This document shows positions 26,461-35,001 of a stretch of 64,000 nucleotides of DNA, in pieces. Position 1 is the first letter of the stretch. The number at the start of each line of letters is the position of its first letter. The notes under the pieces are model-generated. The model saw only the letters and a list, made by a program, of their open reading frames with translations, was not told the origin of the DNA and did no database searches. Location: NCBI GenBank assembly GCA_963798075.1, contig CAWCRU010000009.1, positions 62,001 to 126,000 of the forward strand, written 5' to 3'. The DNA comes from DATAOG01 sp963798075. GTDB taxonomy: Bacteria > Pseudomonadota > Alphaproteobacteria > Geminicoccales > Geminicoccaceae. Position numbers and translations under genes: made by a program.

Positions 26461-28254
26461 CTACGTCGACAGCGTCACGAGATCGAAGTCGACGAGGTCC
26501 GGGATCCGGCTTTCGGCCGGGAAGTTGACTTCCTTGCGGGTGACCAGCGGGCTCACCGGGTGGTAGACGAACATCGCCGCCACCTTGTCCGAGGTGAGAA
26601 GGTTGGCCTTTTGCACCAGCTCGCGCCGGCGGGCGAGGTCGGGGGTCACGCTCTGCTCCGCGACCAGCTTGTCCACCTCCTTGTCGGAGAAATACCCGAA
26701 CGGGTATTTGGCCTTGTCGCGCGCGTGGGCGTTGAACTTGGAGTCGGTGGTCATGAAGTCGACGAGGCCGTCGTCGGGATCGAAGTCGCCGCCGCTGTTC
26801 TGGACCAGAAGATCGAAGTCCATCCGGTCGCGGCGGTCGCCAAGGATCGTGTTGTCGACCGGGTCGAGCCGGATCTCGACGCCGAGCTCGCGCTTCATGA
26901 TGTCGGCGAACACCTGGCCGCGGCGGCGCTCGTCGGCGATGATCGTGAACGCCAGCGGCCGCATGCCCTCGCCGTTGGCAAAGCCCGCCTTGGCGAGCAG
27001 CTCGCGCGCGGAGTCGGGCTGATATCGCTGCTGGCTCTTCTTGCCGATGTCGGGGTCGTACATGGAGGCAAGCGCCGGGTTGATCGAGCCGAAGGACGGC
27101 ACGCCGAAGCCGAGGTTGCCGATCTCGATGAAGCGGTCGCGATCGAGCGCCCGGGCGAGTGCGGCGCGCACCTGGAAGCCCGGCTCCTTCAGCAGCTCAT
27201 CGAGCGGCTTGTTGAAGTCCGGAACCCGCATCGGGTCGACCCAGGGGTTCATGTAGATCGCGTAGAAGCCCGGCCGCGGCGCCATGTCGACCACGATGTC
27301 GGGGTTCGACTGGAAGCGCTCGATCAGCTCCGCCGGCACCGGCGCGCCGCCGATGATCTGGATGTCGCCCGCTTCGAGCGCCGCCGCCAGCGGCTCGGCC
27401 TCGACGATCGGCCGGATCGTGACCGCCTCGAGCTTGGGGCGCGAAGGATCGTAGTAGTGCTCGAACGCCTCGAGCCTGACGCCCTGGCCGAGGACGTGCT
27501 CGGCGACCCGGAACGGCCCGGTGCCGACCGGCGTCAGGCCGTATTGGGCAGGACCCATTTCCTCGAGCGCGCGCCGGTTGACGATCGTCATCGCGCGCCC
27601 GCTCGAGCGCTCGGTCGTCTTGACCAGGAACGATGCCTGCGGCCGCGCGAGCTTGAAGCGCACGGTCAGGTCGTCGACCTTGAGGACGTCCATGACGTTC
27701 ACGAGCACCTGCGACTGGATCGACTGGGCGGGGTCCTTGGAGCGCTTGAACGTGAAGACGACGTCGTCGGCGGTGAACGGATCGCCGTTGTGGAAGGTGA
27801 CCCCTTCGCGCAGGGTGAAGGTGTATTCGGTGCCGTCGTCCGAGACCTTCCAGCTCTCGGCGAGATCGGGCTGGGCTACGAACTGGCCGTTGATGTGGGT
27901 CAGGCCCGAGAGCACGTTGGATGAGATCTGGAACTCCTCGACCTGGTCGATCCGGGCCGGGTCGAGGGTGCTGATCTCGCTGACCCCGGACCAGCCGGCC
28001 TGGAGCGTGCCGCCGCTCTGCTGGGCTGCCGCCTCGCGGGGTGCGAGCCCGGGCACGAGATGCAGGGCGGTGAGCGTGCCGGAGGCCGCCATCAGCCGCA
28101 GCACCGTGCGCCGATCGAGGCAGGGTCCCGAGAGTTGCGCTCTCGACAGGCCGTACAACGGATCCCGCGGATCGAAGTCGAAGGCCTGCTCGAGCTCGCT
28201 CGCGATCGCCGCTTTCTGCTTCTCGGTCAGGTTGGCGAAGCGGTTTCTTAGCAT
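26461..28254 (-). CDS. Second peptide-type ABC substrate-binding protein with the same pre-Tat leader
   Basis: 597-residue family-5 binding protein, a paralogue of the one at 21053-22834. Its leader carries FDFDPRDPLYGLSRAQLSGP at residues 25-44, then LDRRTVLRLMAASGTLTALH as Tat signal. The mature domain has LDPARIDQVEEFQISSNVLS, YTFTLREGVTFHNGDPFTAD and ALARALDRDRFIEIGNLG. GGGAGGCAGAA precedes the ATG at 28254. It lies 52 bp downstream of oppD on the same strand, so it forms the second arm of the split importer. Two receptors sharing one permease pair would widen the substrate range; the pairing is inferred. Confidence 0.9.
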   Translation of the reverse strand: MLRNRFANLTEKQKAAIASELEQAFDFDPRDPLYGLSRAQLSGPCLDRRTVLRLMAASGTLTALHLVPGLAPREAAAQQSGGTLQAGWSGVSEISTLDPARIDQVEEFQISSNVLSGLTHINGQFVAQPDLAESWKVSDDGTEYTFTLREGVTFHNGDPFTADDVVFTFKRSKDPAQSIQSQVLVNVMDVLKVDDLTVRFKLARPQASFLVKTTERSSGRAMTIVNRRALEEMGPAQYGLTPVGTGPFRVAEHVLGQGVRLEAFEHYYDPSRPKLEAVTIRPIVEAEPLAAALEAGDIQIIGGAPVPAELIERFQSNPDIVVDMAPRPGFYAIYMNPWVDPMRVPDFNKPLDELLKEPGFQVRAALARALDRDRFIEIGNLGFGVPSFGSINPALASMYDPDIGKKSQQRYQPDSARELLAKAGFANGEGMRPLAFTIIADERRRGQVFADIMKRELGVEIRLDPVDNTILGDRRDRMDFDLLVQNSGGDFDPDDGLVDFMTTDSKFNAHARDKAKYPFGYFSDKEVDKLVAEQSVTPDLARRRELVQKANLLTSDKVAAMFVYHPVSPLVTRKEVNFPAESRIPDLVDFDLVTLST

Positions 28255-28306
28255 TTCTGCCTCCCAGGCTTGCTGAGCCGTCAGCCTACTACGCGGATGC
28301 CGGTGA

Positions 28307-29338
28307 TCAAGTACCGATGCCCGGCCGAGGGTCGTCGGGGCGCTCGGGCGATCGGCCATGCAGCTCGTGCTTGCGGAAGCAGGCGGCGCGATGGCCGCCC
28401 TCGAGGACCTCGAGCGGCGGGAAGGCCTCGGCGCAGCGCGCGATCGCGAGACCGCAGCGCGGCCGGTAGGAGCAGGCGTGGTCGAGCCGGGCGAGGTCGG
28501 GCGGCTGGCCCTCGATCGGCACGAGACGCACCGAGCGCGGCAGATCGAGGCGCGGCACCGACGCCATCAGGCCGATCGTGTAGGGGTGGCTTGGCCGGGT
28601 GAAGATCTGCTCGGCCGTGCCCGCCTCGACGATACGCCCGGCGTACATCACGTTCACCCGGTCGGCGTAGCGCGCGACGACGCCGAGATTGTGGGTGATG
28701 ATCACCAGCGCGACCCCGAGGCGGCGGCTGAGATCCTTCATCAGCTCGAGGATCTGGGCCTGGATCGTGACGTCGAGCGCTGTGGTCGGCTCGTCGGCGA
28801 TGATGAGCTTGGGCTCGCAGCCGAGCGCCACCGCGATCATCACCCGCTGGCGCATGCCGCCGCTGAAATGATGCGGATATTGCCGCAGGCGCCGCTTTGG
28901 ATCGGCGATCCCGACCAGGCCCAAAAGCTCGACCGCGCGCGCCTGGGCCTGCGCCCGCGACAGGCCCTGGTGCCGGCGCATCCCTTCGGTCAGCTGCACG
29001 CCGATGCCGAGCACCGGATTGAGCGAGGTCATCGGCTCCTGGAAGATCATCGCGATCTCGCGACCACGCACCTCAACCAGCCGGTCCTCGCCGAGGTCGA
29101 GCAGATCGCGGCCGGCGAAGCGCACGCGACCGCCGGCGACGCGGCCCGGATGCGGCACCAGGCCGAGAATGGCCAGCGCGCTCACCGACTTGCCGCAGCC
29201 GGATTCGCCGACCAGCGCTACCGTCTCGCCGGCATCGACCGTATAGGAGATGCCATCGACCGCCTTGACGACGCCATGGCCGCCGCGGAACTCGACCCTG
29301 AGGTCGTCGATCTCGAGCAAAGGGACCACCGCCGCCAC
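28307..29338 (-). CDS. oppD: Peptide ABC transporter ATP-binding protein (OppD/DppD type)
   Basis: First ATPase of an oligopeptide/dipeptide importer, 343 residues. It has Walker A GESGCGKSVSALAILGL, Q-loop IAMIFQEPMTSLNPV, signature FSGGMRQRVMIAVALG, Walker B LIIADEPTTALDVTIQ, the H-loop ITHNLGVVARYADRV and the C-terminal oligopeptide region with HPYTIGLMASVPRLD and CSYRPRC. The start is a GTG at 29338; no ATG fits. The matching OppF is 7 kb away on the opposite strand, so D and F, normally adjacent, are separated. Downstream on its strand is the second Tat binding protein. Confidence 0.92.
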   Translation of the reverse strand: MAAVVPLLEIDDLRVEFRGGHGVVKAVDGISYTVDAGETVALVGESGCGKSVSALAILGLVPHPGRVAGGRVRFAGRDLLDLGEDRLVEVRGREIAMIFQEPMTSLNPVLGIGVQLTEGMRRHQGLSRAQAQARAVELLGLVGIADPKRRLRQYPHHFSGGMRQRVMIAVALGCEPKLIIADEPTTALDVTIQAQILELMKDLSRRLGVALVIITHNLGVVARYADRVNVMYAGRIVEAGTAEQIFTRPSHPYTIGLMASVPRLDLPRSVRLVPIEGQPPDLARLDHACSYRPRCGLAIARCAEAFPPLEVLEGGHRAACFRKHELHGRSPERPDDPRPGIGT

Positions 29339-29610
29339 CCGCGTTGATCACCCGTCCTGCGCCGAGCGGGACCGCGGGCAAGGTGGCGATCACGCCTCGA
29401 AGGCTAGGTCGGTGGCCGGGGATCGTCAATGCGGCGACCGGCGCGTCGCGAGCACGCGGTCTTCCGGCTTGGTCCAGCCCGCGGCGTCTGGCAGCGGCTC
29501 GATTCCGACCGCGGCGCCGGCTATCATCCGGGTCGACTGCCGGCGATCACCGGGGCCGTTGTCAGGAGCGGCTCGCCTGGCCTGGGAGAACGACCGCGTC
29601 GCGCCTGCTC

Positions 29611-31926
29611 TTGAGTGTTGCAGCCTTGCTCGTCCTGGTCGTGGGCGGCCTCGCGGGCGTCTGGTGGTTCGGCGGGCCCGACGCACACCGTTGGGCGGCA
29701 CGCCGGGCGCTCGAGCTCGTTTTGCAGCGCGACGTCGAGGTCGATGGCACCCTCGAGGTCGAACTCGGCGCCGAGCCCCTGCTCGAGGTGACCGGCCTGC
29801 GGATCGACAATCCCGCATGGGCCGAGACGCCGAGCCAGCTTCAAATCGCGCGCGCCCGGATCAGGATAGCGCTTCGCCCGTTGCTGCATCGCGCGCTCGT
29901 GTTCCCGCTGGTTGCCCTCGAGGGGGTGACGGTCGCTCTCGAGACCGCCGCCGATGGTCGTCACAGCTGGCAATCAGATCGTGAGCCGGCCTCCCGCGAG
30001 ACGAGGTTTGCGCTACCGCTCTTCGAGCGGCTCTCGGTCAGCGATGCGACCGTCACCTACCACGACCGCCGGGACGGCCAGCGCACCCGATTGCACATCG
30101 CGAGCCTGACCCAGCAGCGCGACGCCGGTGCGGCGGCCATGCGGCTTGCCGCCGAGGGTGACATCAACGGCAAAGCCTTCCGGATAAACGGAACGTCGGG
30201 GGTCCTGGAAACCGCGTTGGCCGGGACCGCCCCCTGGCCCCTCGACCTCGAGATCCAGCTGCCCTCGATCGATGCCAGGCTCGCGGGCACGGTCGCCGAC
30301 GTCGCCCGCGCCACCGGTCTGGACCTGCGGCTCGAGGCTCGAAGCCCGTCTTTGCTGGCGGCGGGCGAGGCGTGGAATGTGAGCGTTCCGGCGGATGGGC
30401 AGATCACGGTGGCGGCCCGATTGGGCGGTGATCTCGACGTGCTCTCGCTCGCCGACGTCAGCGCCGAGATGATCAGCCCGGACCGCGACCACCTGCAGTT
30501 CTCAGGCAGCCTCGCCAACGTCAGGGAGGGCAGCGGGCTCGACGGACGCGTCACGGCGAAGCTCGATCCCGCGGGTCAGCTCGGCAAGCTCCTTCCCGCG
30601 CGGTGGCGCACCCTGAACCGGATCGAAGCCGCCGCCGGCGTTGCCGGCAGCGTTGCCGCGCCGGCGTTCCACGATCTCTCAGCCGACATCTATGGACCAG
30701 GCGACAGCAGGCTGAGGCTCGCGGGCAGCCTCCGGGTCGCGACCGCAGGAGGCGTGCGGCTCGAAGGCTTCGATTTGACCTCCAGCCTCGAGATCCCGCG
30801 CCTTGCCGACCTGCTCGACATCGGCGACGCCGGGCTCGGCCGCTTCCAATTCGACGGCAAGCTGTCCGGCGACGCTCGCCGGTTCGATGCCGACGGCCGC
30901 GCGAGCCTGGGCGAGACCCAGTTCGATGGGGTCCTCAGCGGCGATTTCGCCGGCGCGCGACCGAGCTACAAAGCCCGCCTGCATTCGCCGAAGGTGCGCC
31001 TGGTCGATCTGGGCCTGACCCCGGCGGTTCCAGGCGCTGCGACCCCCTCGCCCCAGGCGACGCGGCTGTTCGGCCGCGAGCCGTTTTCGCTCGAGGGACT
31101 TCAGAAACTCGACCTCGATCTGGAGATCGAGCTCGACAGCCTCGAAGGTGTGGCCCTTGCCATCGGTCGAGCCAGCGCGCACGCCACGCTCGCGGCGGGC
31201 AGGCTGCAACTCTCGCCGCTGCGGTTCGACGTCGTCGGCGGCTATGCGGAGGTCAACGCCGAGGTCGACGCGCGCGAGCCGACGCCCAGATGGCGGGTCC
31301 GAGCCAGTGCCGATGACGTCAATCTGGGCAATGTCTGGCACGAGCTGAAGGCCGAGGTGCCTCTGACCGGCAAGCTCGACCTCGTCCTCGACCTCCAGGC
31401 GAGGGGCAGCTCGCCACGGGACCTCGCGAGCTCGCTCGCCGGCGATTTCAGCCTCGCCCTGCAGCGCGGCCGGATCGAGTCGCGGCTGTTTGGCCTCACC
31501 ACGATGAACCCTGCCCGCTGGCTCATCGCGCGCTCGACGCGCCGCGGCTATTCCGAGATCAACTGCTTCGTCGCACGTTTCGAGGTCGCCAACGGCCTTG
31601 CCGAGCTTCGCAAGCTGGTGCTGGACACGCCGAACGCGACCGCGGTCGGCACGGGCCACATCGATTTTGCGCGCGAGACGATCGATGTTCAGATCCGTCC
31701 CAGCCCCAGGGAGACACGCCTGATCGAGCTCGCGACCCCCTTCACCATCACGGGCAACCTTGCCGACCCATCGGTCGTGGCCAGCACCACGGGCGCGGCT
31801 ATCCGCGCGTTGGGGCGGATCGCCTTGAGCCCGGTCGATGTCCTGGGCTCACTGCTGCCGTTCGTCAACAGCCGGGGCGACGATCCGGGCAACCCCTGCC
31901 TGACCCTCTCGCTGCCGACGCCATGA
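29611..31926 (+). CDS. AsmA-family protein
   Basis: Large membrane-anchored periplasmic protein, about 771 residues. AsmA-like proteins help move lipids between the inner and outer membranes and affect outer-membrane assembly. One N-terminal membrane segment (SVAALLVLVVGGLAGVWWF) is followed by long repetitive beta-rich sequence. Family blocks include DVEVDGTLEVELGAEPLLEV and LRIDNPAWAETP, and near the C-terminus LLGLTTMNPARW-like SRLFGLTTMNPARWLIARS and TGHIDFARETIDVQI. The start is unclear: the TTG at 29611 begins just before the membrane helix, and no ATG exists in frame near it. It is divergent from oppD and stands alone. Confidence 0.82.
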   Translation: MSVAALLVLVVGGLAGVWWFGGPDAHRWAARRALELVLQRDVEVDGTLEVELGAEPLLEVTGLRIDNPAWAETPSQLQIARARIRIALRPLLHRALVFPLVALEGVTVALETAADGRHSWQSDREPASRETRFALPLFERLSVSDATVTYHDRRDGQRTRLHIASLTQQRDAGAAAMRLAAEGDINGKAFRINGTSGVLETALAGTAPWPLDLEIQLPSIDARLAGTVADVARATGLDLRLEARSPSLLAAGEAWNVSVPADGQITVAARLGGDLDVLSLADVSAEMISPDRDHLQFSGSLANVREGSGLDGRVTAKLDPAGQLGKLLPARWRTLNRIEAAAGVAGSVAAPAFHDLSADIYGPGDSRLRLAGSLRVATAGGVRLEGFDLTSSLEIPRLADLLDIGDAGLGRFQFDGKLSGDARRFDADGRASLGETQFDGVLSGDFAGARPSYKARLHSPKVRLVDLGLTPAVPGAATPSPQATRLFGREPFSLEGLQKLDLDLEIELDSLEGVALAIGRASAHATLAAGRLQLSPLRFDVVGGYAEVNAEVDAREPTPRWRVRASADDVNLGNVWHELKAEVPLTGKLDLVLDLQARGSSPRDLASSLAGDFSLALQRGRIESRLFGLTTMNPARWLIARSTRRGYSEINCFVARFEVANGLAELRKLVLDTPNATAVGTGHIDFARETIDVQIRPSPRETRLIELATPFTITGNLADPSVVASTTGAAIRALGRIALSPVDVLGSLLPFVNSRGDDPGNPCLTLSLPTP

Positions 31927-32012
31927 AGCCCTGACACCGGCCGCAGGCGCGGCCGTGCGACAAGGGTCCTGTGGTCGCGACGCCGGCGGACCGCCGCCCG
32001 GACGCGGCGCCG

Positions 32013-32690
32013 CTAGCGGCCGCGTCCCCGTCCGCCCCGACCGCCGCCGCGGGCGGCGTGGAAGTGAGTGCCACCGGACAGACCGGCGCGGCTCGGGGTC
32101 GGGTGATGGCTGATCGAGCGGTCGCTGCCGTGGCCGGATGCCCGCTCGAAGCTCATGCCCTGGGCGCTCTCGCGCAAAGCCGCGCTCTGATCCGGGCTCA
32201 GACCCGCGGCGCGCTCGCTCAAGGCGGCCCGCTGGTCGGAGGTCAGGCGCGAAGTCGAACCCGTGGCGCGGCGTTGCTCGATGCGCGCATGCCGCTGGTC
32301 GAGCCATTGCTGGCGCTCCGCGGGCGTCAGCGCCGTCCAGCGCTCGGATGCCGTCTCGAGAACCAGATCCTTGGCCGACTGTCCGGCCGCGGGCACGACC
32401 CCCTGGTCGTCCAGCCAGGTCTGGACCCGGCCGCGCACCGCCTGCTGCTGGCTCGGGTCGAGGCCATCGTACCAGTTCTGCAATGCTTCTTTGATGTCGT
32501 CCCGGTCATCGCAACAGTCCGGATGCTCGTCGACCCAGATCCAGAAATCGTCGTCGTACCAATCGTAGTGATCGTAGATCCAGTCGTTGTAGACGTAGGG
32601 GGGCGGAGCGCCGCCGCTCGAGCCGTCGCCGGCGCAGCCGCAAAGCAGGCCGGCCGCGCAGAAAATGCTCAAATAGCGGCCGCCTCGCAT
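32013..32690 (-). CDS. Putative lipoprotein with acidic aromatic head and basic Gly/Arg tail
   Basis: 225 residues, family not recognised. The signal peptide YLSIFCAAGLLCGC ends in a lipobox-like LCGC, so the mature N-terminal Cys is probably lipidated. Residues about 36-70 are rich in Asp, Trp and Tyr (DHYDWYDDDFWIWVDEHPD) with a CC pair. A helical middle part with LTPAERQQWLDQRHARIEQR follows, then a Ser/His-rich linker and a terminal RGGGRGGRGRGR-like tail. Charge is strongly split along the chain. It starts 13 bp after the Rap1a/Tai-like gene on the same strand, so they are probably co-transcribed. Function unknown. Confidence 0.7.
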   Translation of the reverse strand: MRGGRYLSIFCAAGLLCGCAGDGSSGGAPPPYVYNDWIYDHYDWYDDDFWIWVDEHPDCCDDRDDIKEALQNWYDGLDPSQQQAVRGRVQTWLDDQGVVPAAGQSAKDLVLETASERWTALTPAERQQWLDQRHARIEQRRATGSTSRLTSDQRAALSERAAGLSPDQSAALRESAQGMSFERASGHGSDRSISHHPTPSRAGLSGGTHFHAARGGGRGGRGRGR

Positions 32691-32703
32691 CAGCTGCGTC
32701 CGC

Positions 32704-33078
32704 TCAGCTGCCGCATGGCCATGCGGCGAGCGCCGCATGCTTCACGCTGTCGGCGGGCAGCTGGTCCATGGCCCCCGGATTCTCACGCGCCCAGCTCAGG
32801 AACACCCGGGCCAGCGCTTCTCGCGTCACCTCGTGCTGCGGGCAAACCAGGGGCTGGATGCCGTCGGCTTGCACGAGCGCACGGTGCAATTGCGCCATAC
32901 CCGCCATGTAGCCGTAGCAGAACTGCAGCGCCTGCGCGTAGAGCGGGTCGTCCGGCTGATCGGCGCATAGGGCGACGAGGTCTCTGGTCGTTCCAAGGTT
33001 GAAGTTGCTTGCCTCCACGGCCAGCGCCGGCGCCGCCAGCGCCCAGGCCGCACCGGCGGCCACCAAGGAATACCTCAT
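32704..33078 (-). CDS. Rap1a/Tai-like secreted small protein
   Basis: 124 residues with an N-terminal signal peptide (LVAAGAAWALAAPALA). The mature part fits the Rap1a/Tai fold: LVALCADQ, FCYGYMAGMAQLHRA, VCPQHEVTREALARVFLSWA, ENPGAMDQLPADSVKHAALA and a final WPC. Four Cys residues could form two disulfides. Characterised relatives (Rap1a, Tai4) neutralise periplasmic amidase effectors of type VI secretion; many others have no effector nearby, and none is visible here. I therefore name the fold, not the immunity role. The ATG at 33078 is chosen because it opens the signal peptide. Confidence 0.75.
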   Translation of the reverse strand: MRYSLVAAGAAWALAAPALAVEASNFNLGTTRDLVALCADQPDDPLYAQALQFCYGYMAGMAQLHRALVQADGIQPLVCPQHEVTREALARVFLSWARENPGAMDQLPADSVKHAALAAWPCGS

Positions 33079-33293
33079 CGCTCCGGTCCTGCCCCGCTTC
33101 CGGCCCGGCTTTTGCGCAGCCTGCCTGAAACGCCTCGCTCCGCTGGCGTGTCGTTTAGAATACTCCTGGCGGGCCGGGCAATGGCGAACATAATGAAGGC
33201 GGCAGCTCGCTGCCGACCAGCCCATCGGGTCGACCGGTGGGTCATGGAGGGCGTGCCGATCCGCATTCCAGCGCGTGCCGCCGGAGGGACAGG

Positions 33294-33605
33294 ATGAACA
33301 AGGACCAGGATCCGGCCGAGATCGCGCCAGCGCGCAAGCCGCAGCGCGAGTACCGGGTCTATCCGACTCTAGTCGCGGGCGACGCCGACATCCTCCTGGT
33401 GCCGGACCTCGAGGCCGGGAACATGCTAGCCAAGCAGCTTTCCTTCCTGGCGAACGCCGATGCCGCCGGCATCGTGCTCGGTGCGCGGGTGCCGATCATC
33501 CTGACCTCGCGCGCGGACACCGTACGCGCACAGATGGCGTCCTGCGCGGTCGCCATGCTGCTCGCTCACGCCCGCCGGCAGGCCGGCGCGGCCGCGGCGG
33601 AGTAG
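33294..33605 (+). CDS. C-terminal fragment of phosphate acetyl/butyryltransferase, in front of ackA
   Basis: Residues about 36-95 match the C-terminal end of phosphotransacetylase: ILLVPDLEAGNMLAKQLSFL, ANADAAGIVLGARVPIILTS, then RADTVRAQMASCAVAML. The active-site Ser-Arg-x-Asp context is retained. The rest of the usual 320-plus residue enzyme is missing; only about 35 unrelated-looking residues precede it. Yet the frame is open, with a GGAGGGACAGG site before the ATG at 33294, and it ends 5 bp before ackA. It may be a truncated relic kept for translational coupling, or a new small protein. Complete enzyme activity is unlikely. Confidence 0.65.
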   Translation: MNKDQDPAEIAPARKPQREYRVYPTLVAGDADILLVPDLEAGNMLAKQLSFLANADAAGIVLGARVPIILTSRADTVRAQMASCAVAMLLAHARRQAGAAAAE

Positions 33606-33610
33606 GGCGC

Positions 33611-34816
33611 ATGGCCGATGCCGTCCTGACCATCAACGCCGGCTCCTCGAGCCTCAAGTTCGCGGTCTACCACATAGCCGCAGGCGGCCAGCCGGGCCTC
33701 GCGGCCAGGGGGCAGATCGAGGGCATCGGCAGCGCGCCGCACTTTGCAGCCGTGGACGCCGCCGGCAACGGTCTCGTCGACCGCCGGTTTCCGGACGATC
33801 GCAGCGCCGGTCACGCCGAGTTCTTCCGCGTCTTGGGAGGTTGGCTGCGGGAGAATTTCGCTGACACCGAGATGATCGGGGTCGGCCACCGGGTGGTGCA
33901 TGGCGGGGTCGATTATGCGCAGCCGGTGCGTGTCGATCCCGTGGTGATCGAGAAGCTGACCGCGCTGGTGCCGCTCGCCCCGCTCCACCAGCCGCACAAC
34001 CTGGCCGGCATCCGCGCGCTCGCGGCGCTACGGCCGGAGCTGCCCCAGGTCGCCTGCTTCGATACCGCCTTCCATCGTGCCCACCCCGAGGTCGCCGACT
34101 GGTTCGCGCTGCCGCGCCGGTTCTACGACGAGGGCATCCGCCGCTACGGCTTCCACGGCCTGTCCTACGAGTTCATCGCGCGCGCCCTGCCCGAGGTTGC
34201 GCCCGCGATCGCCGATGGCCGGGTGGTGGTCGCCCATCTCGGCAGCGGCGCCAGCATGTGCGCCATGCAAGGCGGCCGCAGCATCGACAGCACCATGGGC
34301 TTGACCGCCCTCGACGGCCTGCCGATGGGCACGCGCTGCGGCGCGCTCGATCCCGGTGTCGTGCTGCATCTGCTCCGGGCGCATGGCCTGGATGCGGATG
34401 CGATCGAGCGCCTGCTCTACCACGAGTGCGGCCTCTTGGGCGTCTCCGGAATCAGCAACGACATGCGCGACCTTTTGGCGAGCGCCGACCCGCGTGCCGC
34501 GCAGGCGATCGAGCTGTTCGTCTGGCGGATCGGCCGCGAGCTCGGCGCGCTCAGCGCGACGCTTGGCGGCCTCGACGGTCTCGTCTTCACCGCCGGGATC
34601 GGCGAGCGCTCGGCCGAGATCCGCGCGCGTGTCTGCGCCCGCGCCGGCTGGCTCGGCATCGAGCTCGACGACGCCGCCAACCGCGCCGGCGGCCCGAAGA
34701 TCTCGGGCGCGACCAGCCGGGTCGCGGTCTACGCGATCCCGACCGACGAGGAGCAGATGATCGCCCGCCACACGCTGGCCGTGCTCGGCCGCGAGCCGCC
34801 CCCCGGAGCCGCCTGA
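33611..34816 (+). CDS. ackA: Acetate kinase
   Basis: Converts acetyl phosphate and ADP to acetate and ATP, or the reverse. The 401-residue product begins VLTINAGSSSLKFAVY, the standard acetate/propionate kinase N-terminus. It has GVGHRVVHGG, ETLPQVACFDTAFH-like LPQVACFDTAFHRAHP with the catalytic Asp, RYGFHGLSYEFI, VVVAHLGSGASMCAMQGGRS and DSTMGLTALDGLPMGTRCG. The C-terminal FTAGIGERSAEIRA is also typical. It follows the Pta fragment by 5 bp; no complete pta or phosphoketolase gene is in the window, so the acetyl-phosphate source is unknown. A short frame overlaps its stop but has no recognisable product. Confidence 0.95.
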   Translation: MADAVLTINAGSSSLKFAVYHIAAGGQPGLAARGQIEGIGSAPHFAAVDAAGNGLVDRRFPDDRSAGHAEFFRVLGGWLRENFADTEMIGVGHRVVHGGVDYAQPVRVDPVVIEKLTALVPLAPLHQPHNLAGIRALAALRPELPQVACFDTAFHRAHPEVADWFALPRRFYDEGIRRYGFHGLSYEFIARALPEVAPAIADGRVVVAHLGSGASMCAMQGGRSIDSTMGLTALDGLPMGTRCGALDPGVVLHLLRAHGLDADAIERLLYHECGLLGVSGISNDMRDLLASADPRAAQAIELFVWRIGRELGALSATLGGLDGLVFTAGIGERSAEIRARVCARAGWLGIELDDAANRAGGPKISGATSRVAVYAIPTDEEQMIARHTLAVLGREPPPGAA

Positions 34817-35001
34817 TGCCGGCGGCCGAGAGCACCCTGCCGTTCGACCTCGATTGCGCCGTCCGGGCCAGGGCTCAGTTGGAGGCCCGTGTTCGCTAAG
34901 ATGCGTAGCAGCGCCGCCAGGCCGCTCGGGACAGGCCTCGACGATCGCCCGCCGCTTGCGGTGCGCCCGTCCGATCGGCGAGGGTCGCCGGAGCCGGCCA
35001 A

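Noticed and set aside
32704..33078. A type VI secretion immunity locus
   Set aside because: The fold fits Rap1a/Tai, but no effector amidase or type VI component is near, so the immunity role is not claimed.
34816..34899. A 27-codon frame overlapping the ackA stop (TGATG)
   Set aside because: No recognisable product, no clear ribosome-binding site of its own and too short to support; the overlap may be chance.
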